A DNA stretch of 64,000 bases from Hyphomonadaceae bacterium (GCA_023384105.1 JAHDXR010000011.1:1-64000), one strand, 5' to 3'. Positions 48,838 to 57,286 are shown, numbered from the stretch's first letter. Numbers and translations are program-made. The notes: a model not told the origin generated them from the sequence alone.

Positions 48838-49005
48838 TTAGGCGCGCATGGCGGGACGAGCGTCGGGCAAAAAGCCCCCGGGTTCTGCGGGGGCGGGCGC
48901 CCCCGCCTCGGCGCCATGGGCGGTCCCCGCCGGCAGCAGGAAGAACCCGAGTGCGGCTATGCCAAAGGCAATCGCCGCCAGAATGTATCGCAGTAGAACG
49001 CTCAC
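48838..49005 (-). CDS. Small membrane protein (55 aa)
   Basis: A 55-residue frame starting with GTG at 49005 with AGGAG nine bases upstream. Product MSVLLRYILAAIAFGIAALG continues FFLLPAGTAHG, a single hydrophobic helix or signal peptide, then an Ala/Pro/Gly-rich tail ending PDARPAMRA. Family not recognised. It is too short for many gene callers. Upstream of gatB on the same strand, 55-base gap, so it may be the first gene of that transcript. Confidence 0.5.
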   Translation of the reverse strand: MSVLLRYILAAIAFGIAALGFFLLPAGTAHGAEAGAPAPAEPGGFLPDARPAMRA

Positions 49006-49167
49006 GAGCCGTCGCTCCTGAAACTCTCCTGCCGCGCTGCAAGCGCGAGGCCAGGCCTCGCCTCGCGCACGAAAGCGCCCCTCCGCAGCACGGTTTTCCC
49101 TCGCCCCGCTCGGGCCCGAAGCTTGCGTAAACGGCGGTGGACGACGGAACGGACGCTGCGTTTAACG

Positions 49168-49698
49168 ATGATGGGAGAAGAAACCTTCCACCCCGACACG
49201 CGGGCATTGCTGGCCTATGGGCGGGCGCTGGCGGGCGCGGGCGACGCGCCGAAAAAGGGCGGCGCCGACCATGTGCTCGACCGCCTGCTGGTGCTTCAGC
49301 GCATGAAGGACGGGCGCCTGCCGATCCGCACGTTCGGCGCAGACCTGGCGGCGCTGTTCGGCCGCGACATGCGCGAACACGACTTCTCCCGCTTCTTCCT
49401 GGCGCCCGACCTCGCCTTGCTGCGCGCCCTGATCGACGCCAGCCTGGCCGCGGGCGAGCCGGCGATCGCGCGCGTCACCGCCGAAACGGCGTGCGGACGC
49501 AGGCTGGGCGCGGAAATTCTGCTGACCCCGCTCAAGGTCGACAACAGCAGCGACGAGCGCTTCCTCGCCCTGTTCCAGCCGCTGGGCGGCGAACCGTTCC
49601 TGAACGGACGGCCGATTCAGCTCATGCGCATCGGTTCGCTGCATCCACCGGCGGCGAAAGCGCCGCGCGGCGTGCGCCTCGTCGTCGTGAACGATTAA
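49168..49698 (+). CDS. PAS_5-family PAS-domain protein
   Basis: A 176-residue single-domain sensor of the alphaproteobacterial PAS_5 group. The core is LDRLLVLQRMKDGRLPIRTF, GADLAALFGRDMREHDFSRF, then LRALIDASLAAGEPAIARVT and RRLGAEILLTPLKVDNSSDE, ending in FLALFQPLGGEPFLNGRPIQ. No output domain is attached, as usual for the family. Ligand unknown. ATG at 49168 or 49171. Probable signalling partner of PilZ-type genes in such genomes, which is inference. Confidence 0.85.
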   Translation: MMGEETFHPDTRALLAYGRALAGAGDAPKKGGADHVLDRLLVLQRMKDGRLPIRTFGADLAALFGRDMREHDFSRFFLAPDLALLRALIDASLAAGEPAIARVTAETACGRRLGAEILLTPLKVDNSSDERFLALFQPLGGEPFLNGRPIQLMRIGSLHPPAAKAPRGVRLVVVND

Positions 49699-49710
49699 GA
49701 GCCGGTCCGC

Positions 49711-51384
49711 TCAGACGGCGGCGACGCGTTCGTCTTCGGCGATCGGCGCGTCCTGCGGCGCCAGCAGCGGCTTGCCCCTGATCATGTCGGAGAGCTTCTC
49801 GGCGATCATGATCGTGGGCGCGTTGGTGTTGCCGCCGACCAGCGTCGGTATCACCGAGGCGTCGATCACGCGCAGGCCGTCGACGCCGCGCACGCGCAGC
49901 TCCTCATCCACCGGCGCCTTGTCGTCCACGCCCATGCGGCAGGTGCCGACCGGGTGATAGATGGTTTCGGCGTTCTGGCGAATCCAGGCGTCGATCTCGG
50001 CGTCGGTGCGCACCTGCGCGCCGGGCCGCAGTTCGTCGCCGCGATAAAGGTCCAGCGCCTCCTGGCCGCAAATGTCGCGAACGATGCGAACGGAGTCGCG
50101 CATGGTGCGGCGATCGACCTCCTCCGCCAGATAGCGCGGGTCTATCAGCGGCGCGTCGAACGGGTTGCGCGAAGCGAGCGTAACGGTGCCGCGGCTTTCC
50201 GGGCGCAGCTGGCAGACGTGCACGGTAAAGCCGTCGCGATCGGCCTTCACGCGCGCATGGTCGATCATGACCGCGTTGACGACGTGGAGCTGGATGTCCG
50301 GCCGGTCGAGTTCGCCGCGCGTCTTCAGGAACGCGCCCGCGTGCAGGTGATTGGTGCGGCCGTGGCCCTGCTTGGCGAAGAGATACTGCAGGCCGATCAT
50401 CGGCTGCTTCAGCCCTCTCGTCTTCGAATACATCGAGATCGGCTTGGTCATCTCGTAGATGACGCTGGCGTCGAGGTGGTCCTGCAGGTTGCGCCCGACC
50501 TCCGGCGAATCGTGTTCGACCGGCACGCCGAGCTTCTTCAACTCGTCCGCAGGGCCGATGCCCGAGAGCAACAAGAGCTGCGGCGACTGGAACGCGCCGC
50601 CGCACACCAGCACTTCGCGCTTGGCGTACACGCTCTGCACCGGCTTGCCGGGTCCGGCCGAAAACTCGACGCCCACCGCCGTCTTGCGTTCGATGACGAT
50701 GCGCCCGGCGAACGCATTGGAGATCACTTTGAGGTTCGGCCGCACGCCGACGATCGGCCGCAGATACGCCGCCGCCGCGCTCCAGCGCTCGCCGTCGCGA
50801 ATGGTAAGGTGATAGGGGCCGACGCCTTCCTGCTGATAGCCGTTGAAGTCGCGCGTCACCGGATAGCCGGCTTGTTTGCCGGCCTGGATGAACGCCTTGT
50901 AGATCGGATCGCCGGGAGGCCCGCGCGAGACCCAGAGCGGGCCGCCTTCGCCGTTCCAGGCGTCGGCGCCGTCCTCGTGATGCTGCGCGCGCTTGAAGTA
51001 CGGCAGCACATCGGCATAGCCCCAGCCGGCCAGGCCCATCTGACGCCAGTGATCGTAATCGCGCGCGTGGCCGCGGATATAGATCATGCCGTTGATGGCG
51101 GACGAGCCGCCCCAGCCGCGCCCGCGCGGCTGGTAGAGCCGCCGTCCGTCCATGAAGGCCTGCGGCGTCGTCTCGAACCCCCAATTGCTGGCGCCCTTGG
51201 TGCTGATCAGATTGCCGACGCCCGCGGGCATCCGCACCAGCAGGCTGTTGTTCTGCCCGCCCGCTTCCAGCAGCGCGACGGTGACATTGGGGTCCTCGGT
51301 CAGCCGGTTCGCCAGCACGCATCCGGCGCTGCCGGCGCCGACAATGACGTAGTCGAACTTTGCTCCGCTATCGATCTCGGACAC
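49711..51384 (-). CDS. GMC-family oxidoreductase (choline dehydrogenase-like)
   Basis: A 557-residue FAD enzyme. The FAD-binding motif DYVIVGAGSAGCVLANRLTE is at the N-terminus, GGSSAINGMIYIRGHARDYD near residue 92, FQSPQLLLLSGIGPADELKK near 270, and the C-terminal active-site His region NAETIYHPVGTCRMG near 470, followed by DASVIPTLVGGNTNAPTIMI. Family members oxidise alcohols, aldoses or choline; substrate is not inferable. The start is GTG at 51384. It is flanked by convergent (49698) and divergent (51509) genes, so it is probably monocistronic. Confidence 0.93.
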   Translation of the reverse strand: MSEIDSGAKFDYVIVGAGSAGCVLANRLTEDPNVTVALLEAGGQNNSLLVRMPAGVGNLISTKGASNWGFETTPQAFMDGRRLYQPRGRGWGGSSAINGMIYIRGHARDYDHWRQMGLAGWGYADVLPYFKRAQHHEDGADAWNGEGGPLWVSRGPPGDPIYKAFIQAGKQAGYPVTRDFNGYQQEGVGPYHLTIRDGERWSAAAAYLRPIVGVRPNLKVISNAFAGRIVIERKTAVGVEFSAGPGKPVQSVYAKREVLVCGGAFQSPQLLLLSGIGPADELKKLGVPVEHDSPEVGRNLQDHLDASVIYEMTKPISMYSKTRGLKQPMIGLQYLFAKQGHGRTNHLHAGAFLKTRGELDRPDIQLHVVNAVMIDHARVKADRDGFTVHVCQLRPESRGTVTLASRNPFDAPLIDPRYLAEEVDRRTMRDSVRIVRDICGQEALDLYRGDELRPGAQVRTDAEIDAWIRQNAETIYHPVGTCRMGVDDKAPVDEELRVRGVDGLRVIDASVIPTLVGGNTNAPTIMIAEKLSDMIRGKPLLAPQDAPIAEDERVAAV

Positions 51385-51468
51385 GTTTCCCGCCCTTTAT
51401 AACTCTGATTGGTCACAACCTTTGCGCGCCCCGGCCGCTGGCGCCAAGCCCTGCCCCACCGTCAAAGC

Positions 51469-51484
51469 TTAAGCGGACGTTTAC
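51469..51484 (+). promoter_or_regulatory. CtrA-like site upstream of the PilZ gene
   Basis: TTAA-GCGGACG-TTTAC matches the Caulobacter CtrA consensus TTAA-N7-TTAA(C) at all but one base, 25 bases upstream of the PilZ-gene ATG. A CtrA role in control of a cell-cycle or motility gene would fit the lineage. One site by eye is weak evidence. Confidence 0.4.
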
Positions 51485-51508
51485 GGTGAAGCGGCCATTA
51501 AGGCTGTC

Positions 51509-52135
51509 ATGAGCAACACTGCCGAAAAGCTGGACCTCGCGGCCGTCGCCCGGCGCCTCACCGCCTCGCAAGTGGGCCTGCGCGAGCGCCGCCGTTTCCG
51601 GCGCATGCCGATCGAGGTTAACGGGCGCATGCTCGACCCGCTCGGCCGCGAGCACGACTGCCGCACCGCCGACATCTCGCCCGGCGACGTCCGCATCGCC
51701 GCGCCGATCCTGCCCGGCGTGGGCGATCGCGTCGTGCTTTACCTTGACGGCATCGGCCGCGTCTCCGGCAACGTCGCCCGCACGTGCGGCGAAGGCGAGG
51801 TGGCCATCATCTTCGACTTCAGCGCCCACAAGCGGGAAAGGCTGGCCGAACAGCTCACGCTGGCCGCCAACAAAAGCCTTGGCGTCGACGAGCCAGCGCG
51901 CCCGGTCCGCGACGGCGCGCAAACCGTCCGGCTCGAATTCGAGACCGGCGACGCCTATGACGGCGAGGTGCTGGACTTCTCGCTGGCGGGCATGACCGTC
52001 CGCACCCAGCGGCCGCCGCCGCTGATCGGGGTCTGGGTGCGCGTAGGCGCCGTTTACGGCCGCGTCGCCCGTCTGATCGAAGGCGGGTTCGCCATCGATT
52101 TCGCGCCCCAGAAGCCGGCCGCGCCACCACCCTGA
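51509..52135 (+). CDS. Tandem PilZ-domain protein
   Basis: A 208-residue cytoplasmic protein with two PilZ-like halves. The first has the c-di-GMP-binding start RERRRFRRMPIEVNGRM and the DxSxxG-type motif TADISPGDVRIAAP, giving RRxxR and DISPGD, near residues 27-60. The second (TVRLEFETGDAYDGEVLDFS, AGMTVRTQRPP) keeps the fold but no clear arginine motif. Probable c-di-GMP effector. A CtrA-like site lies upstream. Confidence 0.88.
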   Translation: MSNTAEKLDLAAVARRLTASQVGLRERRRFRRMPIEVNGRMLDPLGREHDCRTADISPGDVRIAAPILPGVGDRVVLYLDGIGRVSGNVARTCGEGEVAIIFDFSAHKRERLAEQLTLAANKSLGVDEPARPVRDGAQTVRLEFETGDAYDGEVLDFSLAGMTVRTQRPPPLIGVWVRVGAVYGRVARLIEGGFAIDFAPQKPAAPPP

Positions 52136-52233
52136 CTTAACCCCGCGTCAGCCAATCGGTACGGCGATTGCACCAAGCCCGTTTCGACGGCCCCGCTCCC
52201 CGCGCGGGCCGTGCCGAAACGGAGCATGTTCAG

Positions 52234-52764
52234 GTGAACCACGCCGTCCCCATGGCGAGCCCGGCCGCGAGGCAGTGGTGGGTGCAAGTGCGCGGCAAGG
52301 CGTACGGCCCCTACAGCATGACCCAGCTCTCTGCGTTCGTGACCGAAGGCCGCGTGCGGCCGGCGACGCAAGTGTCGAACGCGCCGGACGGCGCATGGGT
52401 GGAGGCGCGCAAGGTGATCGGGCTCATGAACCACGCCTGCCCCGGCGCGCCCGCGAACGACTCCGCCGAAGCCGCCAACGTCTTCGTGCACGTGGAAATC
52501 TTCTCCGGCTCGTGGATGAGCTTCATGGCCGCGCTCGAGAGCATGGGCCACGTGTGCGAGCTGTCGCCGGGCCTTTACCTCGTGCGCACGCGCTTCTCGG
52601 CCGGGGTGATCCGCAACACGCTGTCGCAGACGCTGGAGCGCGGCGACCGCTTCGTCGTCGTCGACGCCTCGCGCGACCGCTTGGCCTGGTTCAATCTCGG
52701 CCCCGAGATCGACGTGCGCATCTCGAAAGTGTGGAACGGCCCGCTGCGCGCGGAAACCCGCTAA
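52234..52764 (+). CDS. GYF_2-domain protein
   Basis: A 176-residue protein from GTG 52234, which has GGAG nine bases upstream. An N-terminal GYF_2 (DUF4339) domain is visible: WWVQVRGKAYGPYSMTQLSA, FVTEGRVRPATQVSNAPDG, AWVEARKVIGL. The C-terminal half (VFVHVEIFSGSWMSFMAALE; LSPGLYLVRTRFSAGVIRNT; RGDRFVVVDASRDRLAWFNL) is a second alpha/beta domain not recognised. GYF_2 domains usually bind proline-rich or membrane partners. Follows the PilZ gene on the same strand. Its stop overlaps that of the convergent nitronate monooxygenase gene. Confidence 0.8.
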   Translation: MNHAVPMASPAARQWWVQVRGKAYGPYSMTQLSAFVTEGRVRPATQVSNAPDGAWVEARKVIGLMNHACPGAPANDSAEAANVFVHVEIFSGSWMSFMAALESMGHVCELSPGLYLVRTRFSAGVIRNTLSQTLERGDRFVVVDASRDRLAWFNLGPEIDVRISKVWNGPLRAETR

Positions 52765-53903
52765 TCGTCGACCGCGGCGGCGAGCCTTTCGTAGGCGCGC
52801 AGAAAATCCTCCTTGAACTGCTGCACCACCGCGCCGGCCGAAATCGGCGCGTTCATCAAACCCACGCCCTGACCGACCCAGTAGGTCGCAAGCGCCTGAG
52901 CGCCGGCGTGTCCGCCCTGGCTGAGCTTGTCGATCAGCCTGAGCGGCGGTTCGGAGACGAACGTCTGCAGCGGCATCGGCAACGGCTTGGGCGCGGCTTC
53001 GCTCTCCCAGGCGTCGGTCCACGGCGAACGCAGCTGGCGCGACGGCTTGCCGGTGCGCGAGCGCGAACGGACCGTGTCGCGCGAGGAGGCGGCCAGCAGC
53101 TTCTGCTTCACCACCGGGCTGGTTTCCGATTCCGGCGTCGTCAGCCACACCGAACCGCACCAGGCGCCGGCTGCGCCCATCGCCATCGCCGCCGCCATCT
53201 GCGCGCCGGTGACGATGCCGCCCGCCGCCAGCACCGGCGTATCGATGTCGGCGGCGCGCAGCGCATCGACCACTTCGGGCACCAGCACCATGGTGGTGAC
53301 TTCGCCGCAATGGCCGCCCGCTTCCGTGCCCGCAGCGATGATGATGTCGACGCCGGCCGCCGCCTGCGCCAGCGCATGCTCCTTCGCGCCGACAAGCGCG
53401 GCGACCGCGACGCCATGCTTCCTGCCCATCTCAAGCATAAGCGGCGGCGGCACGCCGAGGGCGTTGGCGATCAGCTTGATCGGATGCTGAAACGCCACCT
53501 CCAGCGAGGCGGCGCCGGAATCCGCCAGATTGCGGGCAAAGCCAGCGCCGTTGCGGCGTTCGCTTTCGAGGCTCTCCGCATCGATGCCGTGCTGGGCGAG
53601 AACCCCGGCGGCGAAATCCCTGTGCGCCTGCGGCAACATGCCGACGAGCGCTTCGACATCGGCGCCTGCGCCCTTGCCCTCGTACTTATTGGGCACGATG
53701 AGATCGACGCCGTAGGGCCTGCCGCCGACATGCGCGTCGATCCAATCGAGTTCTTCCTTCAGCCGCTCGGGCGAATAGCCCGCGACACCGAGCACGCCCA
53801 TGCCGCCGGCCTTCGACACCGCCACAACGACGTCGCGCGCGTGCGAAAATGCAAACAGCGGAAACTCGATGCCAAGGCGCTTGCAGATCGGCGTATTCAT
53901 CAT
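52761..53903 (-). CDS. Nitronate monooxygenase family protein
   Basis: A 380-residue FMN-dependent TIM-barrel enzyme of the 2-nitropropane dioxygenase family. It starts ICKRLGIEFPLFAFSHARD, with GGMGVLGVAGYSPERL near residue 35, DIIIAAGTEAGGHCGEVTTM near 186, PVLAAGGIVTGAQMAAAMAM near 218, and GAAGAWCGSVWL near 240. The phosphate-binding loop AGGI is present. Likely reaction is oxidation of alkyl nitronates, or another flavin function in this family. ATG at 53903 has GGAGG eight bases upstream. Confidence 0.9.
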   Translation of the reverse strand: MMNTPICKRLGIEFPLFAFSHARDVVVAVSKAGGMGVLGVAGYSPERLKEELDWIDAHVGGRPYGVDLIVPNKYEGKGAGADVEALVGMLPQAHRDFAAGVLAQHGIDAESLESERRNGAGFARNLADSGAASLEVAFQHPIKLIANALGVPPPLMLEMGRKHGVAVAALVGAKEHALAQAAAGVDIIIAAGTEAGGHCGEVTTMVLVPEVVDALRAADIDTPVLAAGGIVTGAQMAAAMAMGAAGAWCGSVWLTTPESETSPVVKQKLLAASSRDTVRSRSRTGKPSRQLRSPWTDAWESEAAPKPLPMPLQTFVSEPPLRLIDKLSQGGHAGAQALATYWVGQGVGLMNAPISAGAVVQQFKEDFLRAYERLAAAVDD

Positions 53904-53926
53904 CGGGCCACCCTCCGGCCCGGAGC

Positions 53927-54607
53927 CTAGCGCGCCTGTTCGCGCTCAGAAACTGCCGCAACGACAGGCGCCTCGCCGCCCGCCAGCAGCGGATACGGAT
54001 TGACCGGCTGGCCGCGCCACCAGCGGCGCCCATCCTTACGCTGCTGGACCTCGAAATGCAGGTGCGGGACCGGCGCGTTGCCGGTCATGCCGACATAGCC
54101 GATCACGTCGCCCCGGCGGACCTCCTGGCCTTCCTCGAGCCCTTCGGCGCGCGCTTCGAGGTGCGCGTAATAGAATACCAAACGGCCGCGCGCATCGAAC
54201 TGGTAGATCGCCACGCCGCCACGTTCGCTGTCGTGGAATTTCGCGATCACGCCGTCGGCGGCCGCCAGCACCGGCCTGCCGGCTTCGGCCATCAGGTCTA
54301 TGCCCTGGTGGCTGCGGCCTTCGCCGCGCGCGGCGCCAAAGCTGTCGACCAGCGACGCACGGGTAAGTCCCTCGACGGGAATGACGAGATCGGCCGCCGG
54401 CGCATGACGCGCCGCCGCGCGCGGTAGGGGTTTGCGCATGGCGTGCGCGCGCACGCGCGGCTTGGGCTCAAGCGAAACCGCTTCCGCTGTCTCAGCGGCG
54501 GCAGGCGCAGGCGGTTCGCGGCCGTCCACCTGCGTGAACAGCACGCCAAGTCCCGCGCTGGCGAGCAGCGCGAAGGGCGCGAACATCGTGCGGGGACGCT
54601 TCATCAT
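53927..54607 (-). CDS. M23-family (LytM-type) peptidoglycan endopeptidase
   Basis: A 226-residue membrane-anchored or secreted protein. The N-terminal hydrophobic stretch (MFAPFALLASAGLGVLFTQV) is a signal anchor. A Pro/Ala-rich linker precedes the M23 domain with the zinc motifs GRSHQGIDLMAEAG (HxxxD, near residue 123) and PVPHLHFEVQQR (HxH, near 190), plus VLAAADGVIAKFHDSERGGV. Complete catalytic set. It cleaves peptide cross-links in peptidoglycan. Divergent from the DUF882 gene, 108 bases apart. Confidence 0.9.
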   Translation of the reverse strand: MMKRPRTMFAPFALLASAGLGVLFTQVDGREPPAPAAAETAEAVSLEPKPRVRAHAMRKPLPRAAARHAPAADLVIPVEGLTRASLVDSFGAARGEGRSHQGIDLMAEAGRPVLAAADGVIAKFHDSERGGVAIYQFDARGRLVFYYAHLEARAEGLEEGQEVRRGDVIGYVGMTGNAPVPHLHFEVQQRKDGRRWWRGQPVNPYPLLAGGEAPVVAAVSEREQAR

Positions 54608-54715
54608 GACGCTCGCCTTGCACACCCCATGCTGCAACTCACACGTGATCTCGCCGCAACGGCGCCTCATATTGGCCCGCGTGCGGCGTTAGTGACGCGA
54701 CGAGGAGCCTTGGGC

Positions 54716-55294
54716 ATGAACCGCCGAAACCTGTTGAAGCTCGCAAGCAGCGCTGCGCTGGTCAGCGGCGGCGTAGCGCTATTGCCTGGAAACGCCGCCG
54801 CTGTGCAAGCGGCTTCTCCATCCGCGGCGCCCGCCGATTTGCCGCTGCGTGAGGCGAAGCGGCTCTCTTTCATTAACACTCATACAGGCGACACTTTCGC
54901 CGACGCGTATTGGGAAGGCGGCGCCTACGTTCCCGACGCGCTGAGCGCCATCAATCAGGTGATGCGCGATCACCGCACAGGCGAAGTCCACGACATCGAT
55001 CCGCGCCTGCTCGACCAGCTTCATACGCTGCGCGGCCTGGTCGATGCGTCGGCGCCCTACCAGATCATCTCCGGCTATCGCTCGCCCGCCACCAACGCCG
55101 CCCTGCACGCGAACTCCAGCGGCGTCGCCAGCCGCAGCCTGCACATGGACGGGCGCGCCATCGACATTCGCGTGCGCGGCGTCGATCTCACGCGCCTGCG
55201 CGACGCAGCGCTCGGCATGCACGCCGGCGGCGTCGGCTACTACGCCGCTTCGAATTTTATCCACATCGACACCGGCCGCGTGCGGCGCTGGTGA
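54716..55294 (+). CDS. DUF882 / MepK-like murein endopeptidase
   Basis: A 192-residue exported protein of the YcbK (MepK) peptidase M15-type family. The RR-containing signal (MNRRNLLKLASSAALVSGGV) suggests Tat export, with tatABC encoded in this window. Catalytic features are ISGYRSPATNAAL near residue 120, SRSLHMDGRAIDIRV near 140 (zinc His and Asp) and FIHIDTGRVRRW at the end. ATG at 54716 has GAGGAG eight bases upstream. It cleaves cross-links of the 3-3 or 4-3 type in the family; specificity is inferred. Confidence 0.88.
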   Translation: MNRRNLLKLASSAALVSGGVALLPGNAAAVQAASPSAAPADLPLREAKRLSFINTHTGDTFADAYWEGGAYVPDALSAINQVMRDHRTGEVHDIDPRLLDQLHTLRGLVDASAPYQIISGYRSPATNAALHANSSGVASRSLHMDGRAIDIRVRGVDLTRLRDAALGMHAGGVGYYAASNFIHIDTGRVRRW

Positions 55295-55330
55295 TCTAAA
55301 GCGTCGCGCTGGACATCGGACGCGCCGGCC

Positions 55331-55434
55331 CCATGGACCGCGGGCGTCCTCGCCCGCCTGCGCCTTATCGAACAAGCGTCAGCGCTTGTCGGTAGCTGTC
55401 GCGCCGCGCCGGCGAGGACGCCGGCGCTCCATAG
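55331..55434. repeat. Dispersed palindromic repeat, copy 2
   Basis: About 104 bases. The inner and right part (TTATCGAACAAGCG... to CGCCGGCGCTCCATA) is, in reverse complement, nearly identical to bases 9511-9580 of copy 1. The left end CCATGGACCGCGGGCGTCCT is an imperfect complement of the right end, so the element can fold on itself. Like copy 1, it lies between convergent genes (DUF882 and L,D-transpeptidase), where it could terminate both. Confidence 0.82.
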
Positions 55435-55465
55435 TGCGCTTGCGTCGGATTTAGCGCGCGGCGCT

Positions 55466-56575
55466 TTAGCCGCGTGACGTGCTACGCTGCACTTGAGGGG
55501 CGACGTCTTCGTTGAGATGCACCGGTACGCCGGGCCGGACCGCGCGCCCGAGTTCCAAAGCGTCCCAGTTGGTGAGCCGGATGCAGCCGTGCGACGACGA
55601 CTTGCTGATCAGCGACGGATTCGGCGTGCCGTGAATGCCGTAGCCGTCGCGGTCGAGCGCGATCCAGACGAGGCCGACCGGATTGTTCGGGCCAGGCCGG
55701 ATCGTGAACCGGCGGCCGCTGTCGTCATTGAAGGACGGAAGCGCATCCGCGTCGTAATTGTAGGTCGGATCGAACGACACCGCGGTGACTTCGAGTTCGC
55801 CGGTCGGCGTGCCGCCCTCGCCGATCGTCACCGGATAGAAGGCGAGCAGCTGGTTCTCGGCGTCGTAGGCGCGCAGTGTGAGCGCCGCCTTGTCGATCTC
55901 GATCCGCGCGACTTGGCCGCCGAGTTCGCCGCCCGCGTTCGCAACGACGATCTCCACGCCTGCCTTGGTGAAATCCGCGCCGGGGTTCAACGCATGCAGC
56001 AGGTCCACATCCATGTGGAATTTCTCGGCCACCGCTTCGGCGGCATTTTCATAACCCAGATGATCGAGCCGCGACTGCGCCTGCATGTCGTCCGGCACGT
56101 CGACGAACGGGCCGCCGACATCGGCTTCGGTCAGCGCGTATGCAATCAGCGCTTCCGCGCCGTCCGCCTGCTCCAGTTGGCGCAACAGCGCATCGGTGGC
56201 GCGGCCGTCTTCAGGCAATCCGCTCGCGCGCTGATAGGCGGCGACCGCCTTGCGGACATTCTCGCCGTCTTGGCCGTCGATCACACCGGGCGAAAAGTGC
56301 GCGCGGTCGAGCAAGGTCTGAATGCGGACGAGGCCGGCGTCGTAAGCGGGCGCTGCAGGCTGCGCCGCTTCGGGGGGCGGCGAGACGGGCGTTTCGCGTT
56401 CCACGAAATTGACGGGGAGCTCCATTGTCAGCCGTGCGGCGTTCACCCGCTCCATTTCGCCGCGCGCCTGTTCGCTCAACTCCACGACCGGCGCAGTCCC
56501 GGCGCGTGGAGAGTCGGGCTCGGCGCAAGCGGCAAACGCCAAGGCGGACGCGGCGGCGAGCACAATGAACTTCAT
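55466..56575 (-). CDS. L,D-transpeptidase (YkuD) lipoprotein
   Basis: A 369-residue lipoprotein (lipobox LAFAAC, Cys near residue 16). It has a peptidoglycan-binding domain (IQTLLDRAHFSPGVIDGQDG, AVAAYQRASGLPEDG) near 80-135, a LysM-like stretch (VAEKFHMDVDLLHALNPGAD) near 195, and a YkuD domain with HGTPNPSLISKSSSHGCIRL, where the SHGCIRL Cys is catalytic, near 325. It forms 3-3 cross-links or anchors proteins to peptidoglycan. Start at 56575. It forms a cell-wall group with the M23 and DUF882 genes. Confidence 0.92.
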   Translation of the reverse strand: MKFIVLAAASALAFAACAEPDSPRAGTAPVVELSEQARGEMERVNAARLTMELPVNFVERETPVSPPPEAAQPAAPAYDAGLVRIQTLLDRAHFSPGVIDGQDGENVRKAVAAYQRASGLPEDGRATDALLRQLEQADGAEALIAYALTEADVGGPFVDVPDDMQAQSRLDHLGYENAAEAVAEKFHMDVDLLHALNPGADFTKAGVEIVVANAGGELGGQVARIEIDKAALTLRAYDAENQLLAFYPVTIGEGGTPTGELEVTAVSFDPTYNYDADALPSFNDDSGRRFTIRPGPNNPVGLVWIALDRDGYGIHGTPNPSLISKSSSHGCIRLTNWDALELGRAVRPGVPVHLNEDVAPQVQRSTSRG

Positions 56576-56641
56576 GCAGCAGTTCCCGGTTGATCTTCGC
56601 AGGCTCAATGGATCAACCGGGCAAGTCGTTCCCGTGCGGTA

Positions 56642-57181
56642 TCAGTCGCGACCGCGGCTTTCGCGCAGGTCGCGCTTATAGCGCTTCCAATTCTCCACGT
56701 AGTGCGCGGCGGAGGACTGGATCACCTGCCGCTGGTGCTCTTCCAGCTTGCGCGCCACGCGCGCCGGCGCGCCGGTGATGAGCGAGTCTTGCTCGAACGT
56801 CTTGCGCTCCGTCACCAGCGCATGCGCGCCGACGAGGCAATAACTCGGGATCGAAGCATGGTTCAGCACCGTCGCCTTGATGCCGATCAGCGACGTGTCG
56901 GCGATGGCGCAGCCGTGCAGCGTCACCTGGTGGCCGACGGTGACGTCTTTGCCGATCGTGAGCGGCGCGCCCATGTCGGTGTGGAGCACGCTGCCGTCCT
57001 GAACGTTCGAGTTTTCGCCCACCACGATAGGCTCGTTGTCGCCGCGCAGGACCGCGCCGAACCAGACGCTGGCGTTCCGCTTCAGGACGATCTTGCCGAT
57101 CAGCACCGCGCTCGGCGCGACCCAGAAGGCGTTCTCATCCTCAACCTCAAGATCGGCGTCGGCCAGGGCGTAGATCGGCAT
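56642..57181 (-). CDS. Gamma-carbonic anhydrase family protein
   Basis: A 179-residue left-handed beta-helix protein of the YrdA/PaaY group. The metal-binding histidine triad is in DGSVLHTDMGAPLTIG (His), DVTVGHQVTLHGCAI (two His) around residues 66-95; VWFGAVLRGDNEPIVVGENS is the family core. Homologues act as zinc or iron carbonic anhydrases, but many have no shown activity. ATG at 57181 is clear. Divergent from phoH over a region with a perfect palindrome. Confidence 0.9.
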   Translation of the reverse strand: MPIYALADADLEVEDENAFWVAPSAVLIGKIVLKRNASVWFGAVLRGDNEPIVVGENSNVQDGSVLHTDMGAPLTIGKDVTVGHQVTLHGCAIADTSLIGIKATVLNHASIPSYCLVGAHALVTERKTFEQDSLITGAPARVARKLEEHQRQVIQSSAAHYVENWKRYKRDLRESRGRD

Positions 57182-57266
57182 TCGGCTGCTCCTTCATACG
57201 AAATGTTTGTGACGTTCCGGTTCTTCAATGCCTCGTTAACCGGTTCGGGGTCTCCTTTGAACCATC

Positions 57267-57286
57267 GAACCTGGAATTCCAGGTTC
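57267..57286. promoter_or_regulatory. Perfect 20-base palindrome upstream of phoH
   Basis: GAACCTGGAATTCCAGGTTC is a perfect inverted repeat with no loop. It lies in the gap between the divergent gamma-carbonic anhydrase and phoH genes, 86 bases from the former and 190 from the latter. Further GGTTC half-sites occur nearby (57242, 57259 region). This looks like a dimeric regulator site; the regulator is not identified. Confidence 0.5.
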
